Source: a virus
Length of the DNA stretch: 26,592 bases
IMG/VR virus record: IMGVR_UViG_3300046812_000526
Location: 1-26,592 of that record
Reading direction: 5' to 3' (one strand)
The notes under the pieces were generated by a model. It made no database searches, was not told the origin of the DNA, and saw only the letters and a list, made by a program, of their open reading frames with translations. Below, one piece after another: positions 1 to 6,221 of the stretch; position 1 is the stretch's first letter, and each line of letters begins with the position of its first letter. Position numbers and translations under genes: made by a program.

Positions 1-2
1 CG

Positions 3-179
3 CAACGCGCGATTATCTGTACGATTCGCTTCGGTCCAGAATATGTCCCGAAATCGAATACAGCCGAGCACGATGAAGCGAAATTTCGCGCGCTCGTCAC
101 GAAGAACGGATGGAAGATCGCGAAAGCCATTCCAGTGTTCAAGCAAGGTTGGCATGTCCTCCTCCTCAAGCCCAGATGA
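3..179 (+). CDS. Hypothetical protein, 5' end cut by window edge
   Basis: An open frame runs from the left edge to TGA at 177-179 and supplies 58 C-terminal residues ending HVLLLKPR. Its stop overlaps the ATG of the P-loop gene at 176 in an ATGA arrangement, as expected for a translated upstream gene in the same operon. I recognise no domain. The visible part is mixed basic and hydrophobic without a membrane segment. The start lies outside the window, so length and function cannot be judged. Confidence 0.6.
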   Translation, partial: QRAIICTIRFGPEYVPKSNTAEHDEAKFRALVTKNGWKIAKAIPVFKQGWHVLLLKPR

Positions 180-724
180 TCATCGTTATTCGCGGAACGA
201 ATGGAAGTGGAAAATCACACGCGGTACGAGCAATCCTCAAGCTCGGTACAATCGAGCGAACGTTCCAGGATGGATCAACACTGATTCGGCTACACCGCGT
301 GAAACGCCCGGTCCTCGTCATCGGGCCGTACATCGCCGGCCGATCCATGGGTGGATGCGATTGTATTCGTCAGCCGCGGCGGATTTATCGATGGATTAAT
401 CGCGCACTCTTCGCTGAGTGGCACGTCGTGCTGGAAGGGGTCGTGCTCGCAACGCGTCCATATTTTCAAATGTTCAATGAAGGAATCGACGTGCGTTATG
501 CCTACTTTGATCCACCGATGTCGACCAATCTCGAGCGCATTGCCATGCGACAGGCGAAGAAAGGCCATGTCTCACCCGTGAATCACGAAACGATGGAGCA
601 TAAACAGACTCAGGCACATCTCATGTACATCGAAGCGAAACGACTTGATCTGAAAACGAAACGATTCTGGAAATCGCCCGTGAATGCTACGCCATGGATT
701 CTCGGCCAACTCCGCACGCCATGA
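176..724 (+). CDS. P-loop kinase-like NTPase, possibly a DNA-base kinase
   Basis: This 182-residue protein opens with a hydrophobic strand and a Walker A loop, GTNGSGKS at residues 7-14. Further on are a GGCD motif (about 59-62) and VVLEG (about 84-88), placed where small kinases have their second strand and Walker B-like acidic residue. Small phage P-loop kinases, including the 5-hydroxymethyl-uracil DNA kinases of thymidine-hypermodifying phages, have this general layout; I assign that role only tentatively. The start at 176 is chosen over the upstream ATG at 110 because it forms an ATGA overlap with the preceding gene and places the P-loop near the N-terminus. Its stop overlaps the ATG of the glycosyltransferase-like gene, so the two are probably translated together. 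A nucleotide or polynucleotide kinase of another kind is equally possible. Confidence 0.75.
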   Translation: MIIVIRGTNGSGKSHAVRAILKLGTIERTFQDGSTLIRLHRVKRPVLVIGPYIAGRSMGGCDCIRQPRRIYRWINRALFAEWHVVLEGVVLATRPYFQMFNEGIDVRYAYFDPPMSTNLERIAMRQAKKGHVSPVNHETMEHKQTQAHLMYIEAKRLDLKTKRFWKSPVNATPWILGQLRTP

Positions 725-1674
725 ATACTGCTGTCTTCACTTTTGTCAAGCCGAGTCCGAATAGCGTGATCGCGAGTGTGCGCATCGCTCAGTTCATCGC
801 GAAGACGCTTGACATTCCGCTGTTCTGGGATGCCGACATTCGGGATGAACGCCTGGATCTGCTCTTCCTGGTGAATGGCGCATTCTCGTTCTGCTCTGCA
901 CGCGACGATCTCGCCGTCGCCATTCGTCGAGCCAAACGCATCATCTGGGTCCAGAACGATTATGCCATCTACGCGCCAATCGCTGATGGCGCAGCCGAAA
1001 GCCCGTTCCGAAAAGCGTTCCGCATTCGTCGTGAGAAAGGATTGCCCCATCTTGATCATTGGACGACGGTCAAAGTCAAGGCCGATCTGACCAAATCGAG
1101 TCGGTACATCAACTGGAACATGCTGACCGCGCTGCGCACACCGCTCTATTGCACGACCGATCAGTCGGCGACCGATCTGTTCTACTATGGTGCATTCCGA
1201 AACAGCCGATTACCGTCGTTTAATCGGTATCTTAAGCGACGAAAGATGCCAATCACGATCAGTTCATCGAACAAGAAGTTCGCGGAACGGTATCCGCATG
1301 CGACCATCCAATCGTCGATTGATCGCAAGGGATTCTATCACGAACTGAACTCGCACGGACTCGGCTTGTATATCGAAGACCCGCGATCGCATCGCGAATT
1401 TCATTCACCAGCTAATCGGTTCTATGAAATGCTGTCCGCGGGCTTGCCAATGATTTTCGAGCCGGAGTCCATCGGCATGCTGAAAGCGGCCGGATATGAT
1501 GTGTCGCCGTATGTGGCTCGGAATCAGAAAGACGCCCGACTGTTTCTTGAACGTCGACGCGAAGTTCAGCGACATCAACGGACGGATTGGTGGACTGATT
1601 TTCGCGCGGACCTGACCGACGATCTGCTCCGTGCCGTTCGACGATACATGCGTGTTCATTTTCCTTCTTCATAA
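721..1674 (+). CDS. GT-B-like glycosyltransferase
   Basis: The 317-residue product begins MNTAVFTFVKPSPNS and has its clearest signature in the C-terminal half. There HSPANRFYEMLSAGLPMIF resembles the nucleotide-sugar-binding segment of GT-B (GT4-like) glycosyltransferases, with the E-x-x-x-x-G-x-P pattern. There is no signal peptide or membrane segment, so it should act in the cytoplasm. Its start overlaps the stop of the P-loop kinase gene. Phage cytoplasmic glycosyltransferases often glycosylate modified DNA bases, and the kinase neighbour fits that, but virion-protein or surface-sugar modification cannot be excluded. The start at 721 is preferred over the ATG at 694 because of the ATGA overlap. 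Confidence 0.65.
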   Translation: MNTAVFTFVKPSPNSVIASVRIAQFIAKTLDIPLFWDADIRDERLDLLFLVNGAFSFCSARDDLAVAIRRAKRIIWVQNDYAIYAPIADGAAESPFRKAFRIRREKGLPHLDHWTTVKVKADLTKSSRYINWNMLTALRTPLYCTTDQSATDLFYYGAFRNSRLPSFNRYLKRRKMPITISSSNKKFAERYPHATIQSSIDRKGFYHELNSHGLGLYIEDPRSHREFHSPANRFYEMLSAGLPMIFEPESIGMLKAAGYDVSPYVARNQKDARLFLERRREVQRHQRTDWWTDFRADLTDDLLRAVRRYMRVHFPSS

Positions 1675-1680
1675 CGAGCC

Positions 1681-1971
1681 ATGACGAAACCGAAACCGCC
1701 AGCAAAGAAACCGACCGCTCCGACTCCGGCCGTAGAATGGTGGTCGGTTCCGCAGGTCGCCGTGTTCATGCGTCTCTCCGCGCAGACGGCGCGCAACCAG
1801 ATGATGCAAGGACAATTCGGCGAGTCGACGTACGATCCCAAGTCGCGCAAACTCGCCGTGCGATCCGATCGCGTGCGCAAAGAGAAGACGCGCAGAGACA
1901 AAATCGTTAGGCAGAAACGGACTGCCGTGTCGGTGCCGCCGGTCCTCCCCGCGCCTGCCGTCGAGAATTAG
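1681..1971 (+). CDS. Small helix-turn-helix DNA-binding protein
   Basis: A 96-residue protein with a Lys/Pro-rich N-terminus (about residues 1-17) and then a region beginning WWSVPQVAVFMRLSAQTARN, followed by a glycine turn and RKLAVRSDRVRK. This order (VPQVAxxMxxSxxTxRN, turn, basic wing) resembles the excisionase/MerR-type winged HTH of the HTH_17 family. The C-terminus is Lys/Arg- and Pro-rich. It lies six bases after the glycosyltransferase gene and is the last gene before a long non-coding stretch, so it could regulate that stretch. The role is inferred. Confidence 0.65.
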   Translation: MTKPKPPAKKPTAPTPAVEWWSVPQVAVFMRLSAQTARNQMMQGQFGESTYDPKSRKLAVRSDRVRKEKTRRDKIVRQKRTAVSVPPVLPAPAVEN

Positions 1972-1986
1972 TAGAACACTAATAAA

Positions 1987-2020
1987 AGTCCGTCCCCGGG
2001 CACAATTCGGACTGTTGCCC
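1987..2020 (+). other. Possible H-type pseudoknot or two alternative hairpins
   Basis: AGTCCG (1987-1992) is complementary to CGGACT (2008-2013). GGGCA (1998-2002), inside that loop, is complementary to TGCCC (2016-2020). The crossed pairing is the layout of an H-type pseudoknot with stems of 6 and 5 bp. The last loop has only 2 nt, so mutually exclusive hairpins are also possible. Confidence 0.35.
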
Positions 2021-2031
2021 TACCCTAGCCC

Positions 2032-2060
2032 CGTAAGTGCATGATTTACAAGCACTTACG
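2032..2060. repeat. 9-bp perfect hairpin
   Basis: CGTAAGTGC (2032-2040) and GCACTTACG (2052-2060) form a perfect stem around an 11-nt loop. No T-run follows on the plus strand, so it is not a typical intrinsic terminator. It might end transcription of the upstream operon weakly or serve as an operator. Confidence 0.5.
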
Positions 2061-2253
2061 CCCCTTGCGCTTTGCCCTTGCATATACCATATTGATAGCA
2101 GTAGTTGTAGGTCGGTGGCGACGCCCAGGCAGCAGGATCCTCGGAGCCGCAAAACACCGGAAGGCGGCAGGCCCGCTGAACGCCCGTAGCAACGTGGCGC
2201 TTTACAGGGGTTAAGCCTAGCAAGGCCCGCTCTGCTCGGAGGATCGCTACCCG

Positions 2254-2340
2254 GATGCAGTGCCTAACCTGCCTTGCACCGAAATAAGTTGGCGACACCA
2301 CTACCAACGTCGGGCCGAAGAAAAGGTTAGGCACTGCATC
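2254..2340. repeat. 17-bp perfect inverted repeat with 53-nt spacer
   Basis: The arm at 2254-2270 is the exact reverse complement of the arm at 2324-2340, with a 53-nt spacer. Inside the spacer GTTGG (2288-2292) can pair with CCAAC (2304-2308). The whole is an 87-nt element that could fold as a long stem topped by a small hairpin in RNA or single-stranded DNA. It is non-coding by my reading. Confidence 0.75.
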
Positions 2341-2429
2341 GCAGCGATCGCCTCTTCAGCGAATTTCCTTTGCCGGAAATATCGCGTATTCCGTGCGCAG
2401 CGTTCCCACAAAGAACGTGATCAGCGAAA

Positions 2430-2573
2430 ATGCAGAAGCCGGTGAAAGTCGAAGTCGGACACATTAACCGCGCTCGAGCAAGTAACTGGCGCACGGAACT
2501 TTCCAAGCAACTCGGCCGACGGACGCATAGACGGAACCGTGCGTGCCATATAGTTGTGACGGCGCTGCGCTGA
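2430..2573 (+). CDS. Possible small hypothetical protein
   Basis: A 47-codon frame from ATG at 2430 to TGA at 2571 would encode a basic peptide beginning MQKPVKVEVGHINRAR. It has no good ribosome-binding site and no recurring motif upstream, unlike most genes nearby. Composition resembles that of the small basic proteins in the cluster. The region may equally be untranslated. Confidence 0.25.
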   Translation: MQKPVKVEVGHINRARASNWRTELSKQLGRRTHRRNRACHIVVTALR

Positions 2574-2752
2574 AGACGCCCCGAGCCAACTCCGGGAAAA
2601 TCGAACCGAACACGTCGCCCTCGCTTTCAAATAGGATACGCAACCATGTCGATCCTACCTTATGTAGCGGCACCCGACGCGCACGGTTGAGTTGTGTAGG
2701 TTGCAGAGGGAAGCGCGTCGCCGGTGCAGTCTGCGATGCGCTGTAATGCACG

Positions 2753-2774
2753 GCATCGGTCCCAAGTCCGATGC
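2753..2774. repeat. 7-bp hairpin just before the first gene of the small-gene cluster
   Basis: GCATCGG (2753-2759) and CCGATGC (2768-2774) pair around an 8-nt loop, ending four bases before the recurring TTACCCT motif. It could be a leader structure or operator of the gene at 2804. No T-run follows. Confidence 0.4.
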
Positions 2775-2777
2775 ACC

Positions 2778-2796
2778 TTACCCTGATCCTAGGAGA
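2778..2796 (+). promoter_or_regulatory. Recurring TTACCCT/AGGAGA element, copy 1
   Basis: TTACCCT (2778-2784), a 6-nt spacer and AGGAGA (2791-2796) precede ATG 2804. The element could be a phage promoter fused to the ribosome-binding site, or an RNA hairpin pairing CCT with the AGG of the Shine-Dalgarno. In this copy the pairing would be 3 bp around 6 nt. Confidence 0.65.
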
Positions 2797-2803
2797 TATC
2801 CAA

Positions 2804-3016
2804 ATGAAGAAAACCAACGCGGTCTACATCGGCATCGACAACATGGAAGAAGTCGAAGTCGTATTTACCCCGAAAACCCGTCGCGAAATTCAGCGTATCG
2901 CTAAAGCGAATCACGTTCCCGAAGTGGAGTTGCTGGCGCAGTACCTTGGACAGATCAGCCTTGCCGGTCTCGCTGGCGTCGCATTCGGTATGCGGTCTCG
3001 CAAGACGCGTCGCTAG
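2804..3016 (+). CDS. Hypothetical protein, 70 aa
   Basis: Starts MKKTNAVYIGIDN and ends in a basic stretch RSRKTRR. A segment rich in Gly, Ala and Leu (SLAGLAGVAFGM, about residues 52-63) precedes the basic end. That could be a short membrane-associating helix, but it is short for a true transmembrane segment. The start is fixed by AGGAGA at 2791-2796, with a 7-nt gap. It is the first gene of the small-gene cluster. I do not recognise a family. Confidence 0.75.
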   Translation: MKKTNAVYIGIDNMEEVEVVFTPKTRREIQRIAKANHVPEVELLAQYLGQISLAGLAGVAFGMRSRKTRR

Positions 3017-3020
3017 TTCA

Positions 3021-3248
3021 ATGAAGAAACCCAAGATCGTATCCGCCGTGCGCGACTGGCCGAGCAAGCGCGTCTTCACCGGCATCCATCATTACGCCGC
3101 AGCGCTCCGGGCATCGCGCACATTGCATGCCACGCTCGAAGCGCTGGTCGAGCGCGGGCTGGACGAGGGCTTCACGGTGAACGGCACCTACATCACGCGG
3201 TACGACGTGATGGCACAATATGGTATCGACGATTCTGGTGATCTGTAG
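3021..3248 (+). CDS. Hypothetical protein, 75 aa
   Basis: Begins MKKPKIVSAVRDWPSKR, four bases after the preceding stop. It is a mixed alpha/beta-looking basic-to-acidic protein ending GIDDSGDL. A longer in-frame start at 2946 lies inside the previous gene and is less likely. No Cys pairs, membrane segment or known motif. Translation is probably coupled to the upstream gene, since no strong ribosome-binding site is visible. Confidence 0.65.
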   Translation: MKKPKIVSAVRDWPSKRVFTGIHHYAAALRASRTLHATLEALVERGLDEGFTVNGTYITRYDVMAQYGIDDSGDL

Positions 3249-3256
3249 CAAGCCAC

Positions 3257-3273
3257 TTACCCTATCAAGGAGA
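3257..3273 (+). promoter_or_regulatory. Recurring TTACCCT/AGGAGA element, copy 2
   Basis: TTACCCT at 3257-3263, spacer ATCA, AGGAGA at 3268-3273, five bases before ATG 3279. CCT and AGG could pair around a four-base loop. The same 17-base core recurs exactly at 3721-3737. Confidence 0.7.
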
Positions 3274-3278
3274 CGACC

Positions 3279-3578
3279 ATGTCCAGCCCCCGACTATCTT
3301 CGGATGAAGTATCGCTGCTCGCTACGACGCAGGACGCGTATTCATACGATCGTTATGGACACGTGGAATGGCGCAAGTGCATTCAGCATCTCATCCGCGA
3401 CTGGGGTTTCTCCAAAGTCGAAGCTGAATCCATACTGCGAAGCAAGTGGATGCGTTTCGCTGCTGATCAGGGCAAAGGCGCTCGGCCCTCAGTCGGTGAT
3501 CTTCGCAAGTGGCTGAACGCTGAAGTCCGTCGCCTCGGCCTGACGCGATTCTGCGCGCACGTCCAAGCATTAGTTTGA
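3279..3578 (+). CDS. Small phage-type hypothetical protein, 99 aa
   Basis: Contains GHVEWRKCIQHLIRDWGFSK (residues 27-46) followed by EAESILRSKWMRFAAD. This helical W-x-x-C...EAExILRSKxMRxAAD pattern resembles small conserved phage proteins that are otherwise uncharacterised. The start follows copy 2 of the pre-gene motif. No membrane segment. Its biochemical role is unknown. Confidence 0.8.
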   Translation: MSSPRLSSDEVSLLATTQDAYSYDRYGHVEWRKCIQHLIRDWGFSKVEAESILRSKWMRFAADQGKGARPSVGDLRKWLNAEVRRLGLTRFCAHVQALV

Positions 3579-3589
3579 AAGGAGATTCT

Positions 3590-3712
3590 ATGACCACGCA
3601 ATCCCGCTCGGCCGCGTCGCTGCTCGGTTGGGGCATCGCGCTGTTTGTGCTGTACCAACTCGCCGTGCATCTGATTCCGGCGGCAATGCTGCTGAACGCG
3701 AAGTTCCAGTAG
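3590..3712 (+). CDS. 40-aa single-pass membrane peptide
   Basis: A short frame with a good ribosome-binding site (AAGGAG at 3579-3584, six bases before ATG 3590) encodes MTTQSRSAASLLGWGIALFV and a hydrophobic helix from about residue 10 to 34, ending NAKFQ. It lacks the TTACCCT element of its neighbours. A single-span peptide this size could be a small inner-membrane modulator or holin-like, but nothing specific shows which. Confidence 0.65.
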   Translation: MTTQSRSAASLLGWGIALFVLYQLAVHLIPAAMLLNAKFQ

Positions 3713-3720
3713 GTCCACCG

Positions 3721-3737
3721 TTACCCTATCAAGGAGA
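3721..3737 (+). promoter_or_regulatory. Recurring TTACCCT/AGGAGA element, copy 3
   Basis: TTACCCT (3721-3727), ATCA, AGGAGA (3732-3737), then four bases before ATG 3742. Identical over 17 bases to copy 2. Confidence 0.7.
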
Positions 3738-3741
3738 GATC

Positions 3742-4113
3742 ATGTCCGCATCGAAGCACCAGCCCATCGCCGCAGCATTCATGTTCGCATTCGAAGGCAA
3801 TCTCCAGCGCAAGGACGTCGATACGGTCGAAGAGATCGTCGGCGACTTGGAAGACCTCGGCAGTGTGCTCGAAGAAGATGAGACTTTGCGGTTTCGGGAT
3901 CTGCCACAAGTTATCCCCGAAGTGGTCCGCAAGCGGATGGTCGCACTGTCGCAGCAAAAAGTCACTGCACACAACGAACTATTCGACATGCTGTCGCAGC
4001 TCGATCGCGTCGCTGGCAAAATCTTTGACAAGAAGGATGCAGAAGCGACCGCGGCGCTCCCGCACTGCCCGACGTGCGGTCATCTCGTTCCCAAAGCAAA
4101 GCGAGGGCGCTGA
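3742..4113 (+). CDS. Hypothetical protein with C-terminal CPTCGH knuckle
   Basis: The 123-residue protein is acidic in the middle (residues about 27-50) and mainly helical. It ends in CPTCGHLVPKAKRGR, a single CxxC-G-H half zinc knuckle with a basic tail. One Cys pair plus His may bind metal alone or in a dimer. The start at 3742 is set by copy 3 of the pre-gene motif rather than the upstream ATG at 3628. Function unknown. Confidence 0.75.
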   Translation: MSASKHQPIAAAFMFAFEGNLQRKDVDTVEEIVGDLEDLGSVLEEDETLRFRDLPQVIPEVVRKRMVALSQQKVTAHNELFDMLSQLDRVAGKIFDKKDAEATAALPHCPTCGHLVPKAKRGR

Positions 4114-4115
4114 TC

Positions 4116-4427
4116 ATGGACGGATCGTTCCAATACGTCGAGGCACTCGGCGAATATCTGTTGCCAGTGCTCGACCCCGATGCGCATCTCGAAGCCGAAC
4201 GGGCAGAGCGGGCTCGGCACAATGCGCGGCTCATCAAGCAGGGCTTCACGTGGTTTCGCAAGTTCGATCCGACGCGCGGTGCAATCATCGCCGTGCATCG
4301 CGTCGATAAACGGCGCGGTCTGGTCGAGGCGCGTGGCGTGCGCAGCGACCGCCAGTTTACCGTCGCGCTGGCCGACTTGTACCCGTATCGGCCAGCCCCG
4401 ATCGGCAGGCCCTCCAAGGTCCGCTAG
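4116..4427 (+). CDS. Hypothetical protein, 103 aa
   Basis: Starts MDGSFQYVEALGEYLLPVLD two bases after the previous stop. An Arg/Glu-rich helix (about residues 25-45) is followed by a strand-rich part (GFTWFRKFDPTRGAI...) and a proline-rich end. The compact strand-rich part resembles an SH3-like or KOW-like barrel in pattern only. There is no strong ribosome-binding site, so coupling to the upstream gene is likely. Role unknown. Confidence 0.65.
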   Translation: MDGSFQYVEALGEYLLPVLDPDAHLEAERAERARHNARLIKQGFTWFRKFDPTRGAIIAVHRVDKRRGLVEARGVRSDRQFTVALADLYPYRPAPIGRPSKVR

Positions 4428-4439
4428 GACGTCCGCCCA

Positions 4440-4468
4440 GGACCGGTCGGTGTATCTGCCGCCGGTCC
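4440..4468. repeat. 7-bp GC hairpin in ftsK upstream region
   Basis: GGACCGG (4440-4446) pairs with CCGGTCC (4462-4468) around 15 nt. The right arm runs into GTCCCCGGGCA (4465-4475), a string also found at 1992-2002 and, with one base missing, on the opposite strand at 10407-10417. Confidence 0.5.
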
Positions 4469-4510
4469 CCGGGCAGGACCGCCTAGGACCTGCTAGACCG
4501 CTCCAATCGG

Positions 4511-4545
4511 GCCTGCCGCCAGTCCTACTATAGTAGGCGGCAGGC
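4511..4545. repeat. Compound palindrome upstream of ftsK-like gene
   Basis: GCCTGCCGCC (4511-4520) pairs exactly with GGCGGCAGGC (4536-4545). Overlapping it is a perfect 14-bp palindrome, CCTACTATAGTAGG (4524-4537). A short GGCA tandem run follows (about 4539-4556). The absence of a T-run argues against a simple intrinsic terminator; an operator or a structured leader is as likely. Confidence 0.65.
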
Positions 4546-4581
4546 AGGCAGGCAGCACATCCGCAGTTCACCGTTCCATCA

Positions 4582-4600
4582 TTACCCTACCATTAGGAGA
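4582..4600 (+). promoter_or_regulatory. Recurring TTACCCT/AGGAGA element, copy 4
   Basis: TTACCCT (4582-4588), ACCATT, AGGAGA (4595-4600), ATG 4608. Here the potential pairing extends to four pairs (CCTA with TAGG) around four bases. Confidence 0.7.
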
Positions 4601-4607
4601 CATCACC

Positions 4608-6221
4608 ATGCGTTCCTCATCGAAATCCGCCAAGCGCTCGCCCAAGTCCGTCAGCAAGAAGTCCGTCAAGCAGACGAATCTTCGCAAGACGATCGACTGC
4701 CCGGAATGCGGCGGAATGGGCAAGAAGCTGATCCGCAAGAACGGCGTCATCAAGTTGGTCCGTTGCACGAACTGTGTCGGTGGCCAGATCCAGCCCAAGG
4801 AGCACGTCATGAAGAAGATCGCCGAGAAAACCACGAAGAAGTCGAAGACGCATCGCTCTGGCAAAGCGAGCAAGATCGCCAAGCAACTCGCTGAAGACTT
4901 GGATGATGATGACGAGGAAGACGAAGAGGACGATGATGACGACGAGTTCTCCGGGCTCGGTCGGGCGGTCAGTCAGCCGACGATGTCCGCTGCTGACGTC
5001 AAGAAGTTGACGCGGGAACAGCGCCTCGCCAAGGAAACGATCGAGGAGCGCGCGGCGTTCTTCGGTTGCCCAGGCAAGGTGACCGCGGTCCGGCATGGTC
5101 CGATCATCACGTTGTACGAATTCTCGCCATCGAAGACGACGCGCATCAAGCGCCTGATCAATCTCCAGGAAGATCTGGCCTTGGCGCTCAGCGCAGACGC
5201 GGTGATGGTGCGTCGCATTCCAGGCAAGGAAGTCGTCGGCATCGAAATCTCGAACGAGGCAGGCGACCGCAAGAACGTCGGATTCCGCGCGTCGTTGGCG
5301 TCGGTCAAGGCGGCGAAGAAGCGCGGCATGTCACTGCCGATGAATCTGGGCACGGATCCGTTCGGTGAGCCGATCGTCGACGACTTGGCGACCATGCCGC
5401 ATCTCCTGATCGCCGGCTCGACCGGTTCGGGTAAGTCGGTATCGCTGAACTGCATCATCAGTTCGCTGCTCGCCGTCTGCTCGCCAGACGAACTGCAATT
5501 CTACATGATCGATCCGAAGGGCGTCGAGCTCACGCACTACAATGATATCCCGCACATGCTCGAGCCGATGGTCACGAGTCCACACTACGCCAAGCAGATC
5601 CTGGCCAATCTCATCCAGGAAATGCGGAAGCGATTGCAGACGCTGACGTACTCCGGCGTCCGCGATATCAAGGGACTGAATGAACTCTACAAAGCACAGG
5701 GCAAACCGCCGATGCCGCGTATCGTCTTGATCGTGGACGAGTTGGGCGACCTCATGCTGCAAGATCGTCGGGGCTTCACCGCCATGTTCGCCGAGATCGC
5801 GCAGATCGCCCGCGCGACCGGCATTCACATGATCGCCGCGACGCAGCGCCCATCGGTGGACGTGCTCAGTGGAAAAATCAAGGTGAACTTCCCCGGGCGG
5901 ATGGCGTTCAAAGTCACGTCGATGGCCGACAGCAAGACGATCATCCAGCGGAAAGGCGCCGAGGGGCTGCTCGGTTGCGGTGACATGTTGTACCTGAGCC
6001 CCTCGCGATCGTCGGTCATCCGAATCCACGCTCCGTGGGTTCCGCTCGCTGACGTCGTGGAGATCGCGACGCAGATTCGGCAGGCCGATGCCAAGCGCCG
6101 CGAAGAGGCGGCTCGTATCGCCACCGAGGCACGGTTGCGCGAAGTTCGCGAGACCATGCCGCGCGTCAAGATCGAGAGCGAGGAAAGCAAGCCGATCAAT
6201 CTCGACTGGCTCAGCAAGTGA
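4608..6221 (+). CDS. Soluble FtsK/SpoIIIE-type DNA translocase with N-terminal zinc ribbon
   Basis: This 537-residue ATPase has the core FtsK motor: an alpha-domain-like part (GPIITLYEFSPSKTTRIKRL), Walker A AGSTGSGKS at residues 269-277, Walker B around 370-380 (IVLIVDELGDLM) and the family's ATQRPSVDVL...GRMAFKV segment. Bacterial FtsK proteins carry four N-terminal membrane helices and a C-terminal gamma DNA-reading domain; neither is visible. Instead there is a basic N-terminus, a four-Cys zinc ribbon (C31, C34, C53, C56) and an acidic linker of about 17 residues near residues 95-113. FtsK-like motors pump double-stranded DNA. In a phage or plasmid-like element this could serve DNA packaging, partition or transfer; the exact role is inference. 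The start follows copy 4 of the recurring motif. Confidence 0.9.
   Translation: MRSSSKSAKRSPKSVSKKSVKQTNLRKTIDCPECGGMGKKLIRKNGVIKLVRCTNCVGGQIQPKEHVMKKIAEKTTKKSKTHRSGKASKIAKQLAEDLDDDDEEDEEDDDDDEFSGLGRAVSQPTMSAADVKKLTREQRLAKETIEERAAFFGCPGKVTAVRHGPIITLYEFSPSKTTRIKRLINLQEDLALALSADAVMVRRIPGKEVVGIEISNEAGDRKNVGFRASLASVKAAKKRGMSLPMNLGTDPFGEPIVDDLATMPHLLIAGSTGSGKSVSLNCIISSLLAVCSPDELQFYMIDPKGVELTHYNDIPHMLEPMVTSPHYAKQILANLIQEMRKRLQTLTYSGVRDIKGLNELYKAQGKPPMPRIVLIVDELGDLMLQDRRGFTAMFAEIAQIARATGIHMIAATQRPSVDVLSGKIKVNFPGRMAFKVTSMADSKTIIQRKGAEGLLGCGDMLYLSPSRSSVIRIHAPWVPLADVVEIATQIRQADAKRREEAARIATEARLREVRETMPRVKIESEESKPINLDWLSK

Larger units (their letters stand above)
1972..2803. other. Long intergenic region with several inverted repeats
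   Basis: About 830 bases without a convincing gene lie between the HTH gene and the first gene of the small-gene cluster. It holds a possible pseudoknot (1987-2020), a 9-bp hairpin (2032-2060), a perfect 17-bp inverted repeat (2254-2340), a weak 47-codon frame (2430-2573), a 7-bp hairpin (2753-2774) and the first copy of the recurring pre-gene motif (2778-2796). I found no tRNA cloverleaf and no clear sigma-70 promoter. It could be a regulatory or replication-start region. Confidence 0.6.

Noticed and set aside
43-399. Open frame on the plus strand near the left edge
   Set aside because: It overlaps the partial gene and the P-loop kinase gene, whose motifs and ATGA overlap are convincing; its product is low-complexity Ser/Arg.
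2056-2334. Minus-strand 92-codon frame in the long intergenic region
   Set aside because: It starts within one arm of the inverted repeat, has no ribosome-binding site and yields an unremarkable composition; neighbouring genes are all on the plus strand.
5331-6029. Long minus-strand frame opposite the ftsK-like gene
   Set aside because: Antisense of the strongly supported FtsK motor, with no family signature.
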